From the NCBI GenBank assembly GCA_934162625.1, contig CAKPJM010000046.1:1-8681 (forward strand): a DNA stretch of 8,681 nt, written 5' to 3'. A model generated the notes under the pieces. The model saw only the letters and a list, made by a program, of their open reading frames with translations. It was not told the DNA's origin and made no database searches. Source of the stretch: an uncultured Clostridia bacterium (lineage in GTDB: Bacteria; Bacillota; Clostridia; TANB77; CAG-508). Numbering within the stretch: position 1 is the stretch's first letter; every line of letters begins with the position of its first letter. A program made the translations under genes and the position numbers. Below, piece after piece: positions 5,276-8,681 of the stretch.

Positions 5276-6052
5276 ATGGATTTAGTAATCGGATTAGCAA
5301 TACCATTTTTAGGAACAACTTTAGGAGCTGCAATGGTATTTTTAATGAAAAACAAAATGAATTCTAAAGTAGAAAAACTATTATTAGGATTTGCTTCTGG
5401 TGTAATGATTGCGGCTTCTGTATGGTCTTTACTTATTCCATCAATAGATATGGCAGAAGGACAAGGAAAAGTAGCATGGATTCCTGCAGCAATAGGTTTT
5501 ATACTAGGAATTGTATTCTTACTTGTATTAGATAGTGTAATACCACATTTGCATTTAAATAACGAAAAACCAGAAGGAATAAAAGCAAAATTAAAGAAAA
5601 CAACAATGATGGTATTTGCAGTTACACTTCATAATATACCAGAAGGAATGGCTGTTGGAGTTACTTTTGCAGGTGCTCTTATAGGAAATGCAGGAATAAC
5701 AATGGCAGGTGCTTTTGCTTTAGCAATAGGAATAGCAATACAAAACTTTCCAGAAGGAGCAATTATATCAATGCCATTAAAAAGTGAAGGAATGTCAAAG
5801 CCAAAAGCCTTTTTATATGGAACCCTTTCTGGAATTGTAGAGCCAATAGGTGCCATTATTACAATATTGCTTACAAATGCTATAGTTCCAATACTTCCAT
5901 ATCTTTTATCATTTGCAGCAGGTGCAATGATATATGTGGTTGTAGAAGAACTAATACCAGAATCTCAATCAGGAGAACATTCAAATATTGGAACAATAGG
6001 AGTTGCAATAGGGTTTGTAATTATGATGATTTTGGATGTAGCATTAGGATAA
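5276..6052 (+). CDS. ZIP family divalent metal transporter (GufA/ZupT-like)
   Basis: This 258-residue inner-membrane protein moves divalent metals (typically Zn2+, also Fe2+ or Mn2+) into the cytoplasm. Both family metal-site motifs are present: HNIPEG at residues 119-124 (TM4) and QNFPEG at 156-161 (TM5). The TM5 motif starts with Gln-Asn, as in GufA-type members, rather than His. About eight hydrophobic segments span the chain, and the short loop before TM4 (about 95-110) is Lys-rich rather than the His-rich loop of many ZIPs. Length is normal for bacterial ZIPs. AAGGAGAGG at 5262-5270 sets the ATG at 5276. The upstream neighbour is a dead permease, so it appears to be a single gene; no clear promoter was found other than a possible one inside that remnant. 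The exact metal cannot be read from sequence. Confidence 0.93.
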   Translation: MDLVIGLAIPFLGTTLGAAMVFLMKNKMNSKVEKLLLGFASGVMIAASVWSLLIPSIDMAEGQGKVAWIPAAIGFILGIVFLLVLDSVIPHLHLNNEKPEGIKAKLKKTTMMVFAVTLHNIPEGMAVGVTFAGALIGNAGITMAGAFALAIGIAIQNFPEGAIISMPLKSEGMSKPKAFLYGTLSGIVEPIGAIITILLTNAIVPILPYLLSFAAGAMIYVVVEELIPESQSGEHSNIGTIGVAIGFVIMMILDVALG

Positions 6053-6152
6053 TATAAATACAAAAATGTTTAAAATTAAGGCAGAACAAATGAAGAAAGT
6101 AAGCAAGGAAAAATCGAAAACTTTTGTATATACAACAAGGTTAGGATTCCTT

Positions 6153-6190
6153 AAATGTAGGGGCAGGCCCTGTGTCTGCCCGAAAAAATA
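6153..6190. repeat. GC-rich palindromic repeat unit 1
   Basis: AAATGTAGGGGC heads the unit and CCCGAAAAAATA ends it. GGGCAG (6161-6166) pairs with CTGCCC (6176-6181) across a 9-base loop. The core is strikingly G+C-rich against its AT-rich surroundings. It shares its head, palindromic core and A-rich tail with the unit at 6245, so the two look like members of one dispersed short-repeat family. Confidence 0.65.
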
Positions 6191-6199
6191 TCTAAAAAA

Positions 6200-6220
6200 A
6201 TTCTAGGAACTGTCCTGAAT
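6200..6220. repeat. Imperfect hairpin between the repeat units
   Basis: ATTC-t-AGGA pairs with TCCT-GAAT around the loop ACTG, with one bulged T at 6204. It may be part of the same composite repeat island as the flanking GC-rich units. Confidence 0.35.
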
Positions 6221-6244
6221 ATTTAAATTTGAATAATGTAGAAT

Positions 6245-6280
6245 AAATGTAGGGGCGTATTGCATACGCCAAAAAAATAT
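6245..6280. repeat. GC-rich palindromic repeat unit 2
   Basis: It starts with the same AAATGTAGGGGC as unit 1. GGCGTAT-tgc-ATACGCC (6254-6270) is a perfect 7-bp stem, followed by an A run and ATAT. The stem sequence differs from unit 1 but base-pairing is kept, which suggests that structure matters more than sequence. Confidence 0.65.
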
Positions 6281-6420
6281 AAGGGGAAGAATAAATAGTT
6301 ACAGCAAAAGGCAAATTTCTAAATTCAACCAATGGTTTGTATACTTTTCTTAATAAATTTGATATTCTTATACATGTGCTGATAGAGGAGTTTATAAATA
6401 TAAATTCTTTTTAGCTTCTA

Positions 6421-6449
6421 TTGGCAAATATCATTGAAAGTGATATTAT
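6421..6449 (+). promoter_or_regulatory. Promoter of the NatAB-type exporter operon
   Basis: TTGGCA at 6421-6426 and TATTAT at 6444-6449, 17 bases apart, form a good sigma-A promoter. The transcript would start near 6456, with a leader of about 25 bases before the ATG at 6481. Confidence 0.7.
6428..6446. promoter_or_regulatory. Operator-like inverted repeat inside the exporter promoter
   Basis: ATATCATT-gaa-AGTGATAT has 8-bp arms with one mismatch and fills the spacer between the -35 and -10 boxes. A dimeric repressor or spacer-distorting activator bound here would control the operon. No regulator gene lies in the window. Confidence 0.5.
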
Positions 6450-6459
6450 AAAAACAATT

Positions 6460-6475
6460 AAAAACGAAAGGGGAT
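6460..6475 (+). promoter_or_regulatory. Ribosome binding site of the ABC ATPase gene, shared leader motif
   Basis: AAAAACGAAAGGGGAT, identical to bases 102-117, with AAAGGGG seven bases before the ATG at 6481. It sets the start codon. Confidence 0.7.
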
Positions 6476-6480
6476 AAAAA

Positions 6481-7377
6481 ATGAAGACAGGACTAATTTT
6501 AGAAAATGTTTCTAAAACATTTGTTGGAAAAAAAGCGGTTGATGGCATTTCATTTTCTCTAAACAAACCAGGAGTTTTTGGACTTTTAGGAACTAATGGG
6601 GCAGGAAAAACCACAACCATAAGAATGCTACTTGGAATAATAAAAAAAGATAATGGAGAAATAACATGGAATGGAAAAAAAGTTGATAGGAAATCAGTTA
6701 ACTTTGGATACCTTCCAGAGGAAAGAGGAGTATATCCTAAAGTAAAAATATATGATCAACTAATGTACTTTGCAGAATTAAAAGGAATGAAAAAACAAGA
6801 AGCGGATAGTGCAATAAGTACTTGGGCAAAGAAATTAAAAGTAGAAGAATATATGCAAATGCCAGCAGAAAAATTATCAAAAGGAAATCAACAAAAAATT
6901 CAATTTATGACTGCTGTAATACATAATCCAGAGTTAGTTGTTTTAGATGAACCATTTAGTGGATTAGATCCAGTAAATACAGATTTATTGAAAAATATAA
7001 TAATCGATTTAGTAAAAGAAGGAAAATATGTAATAATGTCTGCACATCAAATGTCAACAATAGAAGAATTTTGCAGTGATATTTTAATTTTAAATAAAGG
7101 AAAAACTGTATTGCAAGGAAATTTGAGAGAAATAAAAGATCAATATCCGGCAAATAGAGTTCAAATAGAATCAAATGAGTCTATAGTAGAAAACATTGCA
7201 AAATTAGGACTTGAAATAGAAAACGAAAAAAATAATGAATATACTGTGAAAATTGATAATGAAGAACAAGCACATAACCTTTTAAATGAATTGGTAAAAG
7301 ATAAAAAAACAATTAATAAATTTGAAATAACAAAACCAACATTAAATGATATTTTTATAGAAAAGGTAGGTGAGTAG
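6481..7377 (+). CDS. ABC transporter ATP-binding protein, NatA type
   Basis: This 298-residue cytoplasmic ATPase energises the permease encoded next to it. Motifs in order: Walker A GTNGAGKTT at residues 37-45; GYLPEERGVYP where a Q-loop normally lies, a hallmark of the NatA group; signature LSKGN at 132-136; Walker B LVVLDEP at 152-158 with catalytic Glu157; and the H-loop His at 189. The segment from about 210 to 298 fits the C-terminal DUF4162-type domain usual in this subfamily. All catalytic residues are present, so it should be active. The stop at 7375-7377 is one base before the permease start, implying translational coupling. B. subtilis NatAB exports Na+, but relatives export other compounds, including peptides and antimicrobials, so the substrate is unknown. 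Confidence 0.93.
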   Translation: MKTGLILENVSKTFVGKKAVDGISFSLNKPGVFGLLGTNGAGKTTTIRMLLGIIKKDNGEITWNGKKVDRKSVNFGYLPEERGVYPKVKIYDQLMYFAELKGMKKQEADSAISTWAKKLKVEEYMQMPAEKLSKGNQQKIQFMTAVIHNPELVVLDEPFSGLDPVNTDLLKNIIIDLVKEGKYVIMSAHQMSTIEEFCSDILILNKGKTVLQGNLREIKDQYPANRVQIESNESIVENIAKLGLEIENEKNNEYTVKIDNEEQAHNLLNELVKDKKTINKFEITKPTLNDIFIEKVGE

Positions 7378-7378
7378 T

Positions 7379-8602
7379 ATGAAAGATTTATTTACAGTAA
7401 TGAAATTTACAATGAAAGATATGGTAAAAAGAAAATCTTTCATAATCTCAACTATAATATTTTTAGTAATGATAGTTGTAGGATTTAACGTTCCGAAAAT
7501 ACTAAAAGCAATTAAAGGAGAAGACACAGTAGATAAGCTACTTATAGTTGATGAAAGCAATGTTTTTGAAGGGGCCTTAGAAAGTTTAAAAAGTTTAGAT
7601 ACAGGCTATGAAATAGAAATAGCAAATTTAAAATATGATGAAGTAAAAGAAAAGATACAAAATGAAGAAATAGAATCAGCAATATTTGTTGAAAAACAAG
7701 AAGAAAACATAAAAATTAAATATATTATAAAAGATGCAACAATGATGGAAGAAGTGCCAGAAGATATAATTACTACAATAAATACTTTATATACAAATAT
7801 ACAAATAAGCAAACTAGGATTAACAGAGGAACAATTAAAATCAATCACACCAAACTTTGAATTTTCATTGGAACAAACAGATGAAAAGGCAAATGGAAAT
7901 GTGTTCGCAATGATGCTACTTTCAATAGTACTATTCTATGCTATATACTTCTGTGCATATCAAGTATCAAGTTCTATTACAACAGAAAAAACATCAAAGA
8001 TTATAGAAACACTTGTAACATCAACATCACCAAAAACTATTGTACTTGGAAAAACAATAGGAATAGGCATAGTGGGATTGTTACAAATGATTCTACTAGT
8101 TGGAACTGCGTTAATTAGTGCAAAAGCATTTTTAGAGCCAGGAATGATAGAACAAGTGCTAGATATGTCAGCAATAACACCATACTTGGGAATAGTTACA
8201 ATTGTATACTTTATATTAGGATATTTTGCATATGCATTACTATATGCATTAACAGGCTCAACAGTAAGCAAGCCAGAAGACATACAATCAGCAAATGGAC
8301 CAGTTGCAATGCTTGCAGTAATAGGATTTTATTTATCATACTTTACAATGATGAATCCTACTAGTGAAATGAACATATTTGCATCATTATTCCCGATATC
8401 ATCACCATTTTGTATGCCATTTAGAATAATGATGGGACTTGCAAAACCAACAGATGTATTAATATCAATATCAATATTAGTTGTAACAATACTAGTAATA
8501 GCAAAAGTAACAATAAAAATATACTCAAATGCAATATTAAATTACGGAACAAAAATGAGTTTAAAAGACATAGTCAAAGTGTATAGAGATAAAAATAATT
8601 AG
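7379..8602 (+). CDS. ABC transporter permease, NatB / ABC-2 type
   Basis: This 407-residue membrane subunit pairs with the preceding ATPase. A cytoplasmic N-terminus leads to one membrane helix (about residues 18-40). A large extracytoplasmic, Glu/Lys-rich domain follows (about 42-170), then five hydrophobic segments from about 175 to 390 and a basic cytoplasmic tail, the ABC2_membrane_3/NatB layout. Length is typical of NatB proteins. I chose the ATG at 7379 because AGGTG (7368-7372) lies six bases before it. A GTG at 7370 would add three residues but sits inside that Shine-Dalgarno and overlaps the ATPase gene. No terminator is visible in the 79 bases after the stop, so further genes may follow. 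Export of ions or drugs is inferred from the family. Confidence 0.92.
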   Translation: MKDLFTVMKFTMKDMVKRKSFIISTIIFLVMIVVGFNVPKILKAIKGEDTVDKLLIVDESNVFEGALESLKSLDTGYEIEIANLKYDEVKEKIQNEEIESAIFVEKQEENIKIKYIIKDATMMEEVPEDIITTINTLYTNIQISKLGLTEEQLKSITPNFEFSLEQTDEKANGNVFAMMLLSIVLFYAIYFCAYQVSSSITTEKTSKIIETLVTSTSPKTIVLGKTIGIGIVGLLQMILLVGTALISAKAFLEPGMIEQVLDMSAITPYLGIVTIVYFILGYFAYALLYALTGSTVSKPEDIQSANGPVAMLAVIGFYLSYFTMMNPTSEMNIFASLFPISSPFCMPFRIMMGLAKPTDVLISISILVVTILVIAKVTIKIYSNAILNYGTKMSLKDIVKVYRDKNN

Positions 8603-8681
8603 ATAAATTGTAATTTGTGTGAGTAAATCGCTTTCTGAAAAATTAAAATATTAAAAATGGAAAAAACGTTGCGAATGGATT

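Larger units (their letters stand above)
6053..6480. other. Gene-free region with palindromic repeats
   Basis: This stretch has no credible gene. It holds a 12-bp palindrome (TTGTATATACAA, 6124-6135), two related GC-rich palindromic units (6153-6190 and 6245-6280), an imperfect hairpin (6200-6220) between them, and the promoter and leader of the ABC exporter (6421-6480). No clear terminator for the ZIP gene is visible. Bases 6290-6415 show nothing recognisable. Confidence 0.7.

Noticed and set aside
6066..6206. 46-codon plus-strand frame starting MFKIKAEQMKK
   Set aside because: There is no Shine-Dalgarno, and its second half is a translation of the GC-rich repeat unit at 6153-6190. I could not support it as a gene.
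6204..6410. Minus-strand open frame across the repeat island, reading RNLPFAVTIYSSPYIFLAYA
   Set aside because: It has no start codon or ribosome binding site and is a translation through the repeats. Such frames are commonly spurious annotations of repeated DNA.
5629..8283. Several 69-107 codon minus-strand frames opposite the ZIP, ATPase and permease genes
   Set aside because: All lie antisense to genes with clear family motifs, lack ribosome binding sites, and have the skewed composition of shadow frames.
8657..8681. ATG near the right edge that could start a following gene
   Set aside because: Only eight codons are visible and no Shine-Dalgarno precedes the ATG, so nothing supports a call.
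1..8681. tRNA, rRNA, CRISPR array, complete insertion sequence or phage module
   Set aside because: I looked for cloverleaf or rRNA-like segments, regularly spaced direct repeats and transposase or integrase motifs, and saw none.

Overview
The window is AT-rich DNA (roughly 30% G+C by eye) with strong AGGAGG-type Shine-Dalgarno sites, AGA/ATA-dominated codon use, sigma-A style promoters and a sortase-anchored surface protein. This points to a low-GC Bacillota, most likely a gut-type Clostridia member. The taxonomic call is inference. No RNA genes, CRISPR arrays or complete insertion sequences are visible.

Layout, left to right. A 704-residue secreted surface protein with three tandem N-terminal repeats and a C-terminal NPRTG sorting signal (127-2241) ends at a strong intrinsic terminator. 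Next comes rsgA (2391-3443), a circularly permuted ribosome-assembly GTPase, preceded by a leader holding an extra Shine-Dalgarno/TTG mini-ORF and competing hairpins. A bidirectional terminator separates rsgA from an unannotated 57-codon gene on the minus strand (3505-3678). That small gene is much richer in G+C than its neighbours and has an excellent promoter, a palindromic operator-like site at its predicted transcription start and a good ribosome binding site. It diverges from a cysteine-rich 246-residue protein (3841-4581), and the shared intergenic region carries two more inverted repeats.

The stretch 4584-5234 looks like a genomic scar. It holds a terminator oriented for a lost minus-strand gene, a 30-codon minus-strand coding remnant, and a frameshifted, internally deleted FtsX/MacB-type ABC permease. 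It is followed by an intact ZIP-family metal transporter (5276-6052) and a 428-base gene-free region with a pair of related, GC-rich palindromic repeats.

The right end is a two-gene NatA/NatB-type ABC exporter (6481-7377 and 7379-8602). Its promoter has an inverted repeat in the -35/-10 spacer, suggesting control by a dedicated regulator. The ATPase and permease lie one base apart and should be co-transcribed and act as one complex. The other genes look like independent, single-gene transcription units. The most promising novel material is the small minus-strand gene with its divergent, operator-rich control region and cysteine-rich neighbour.
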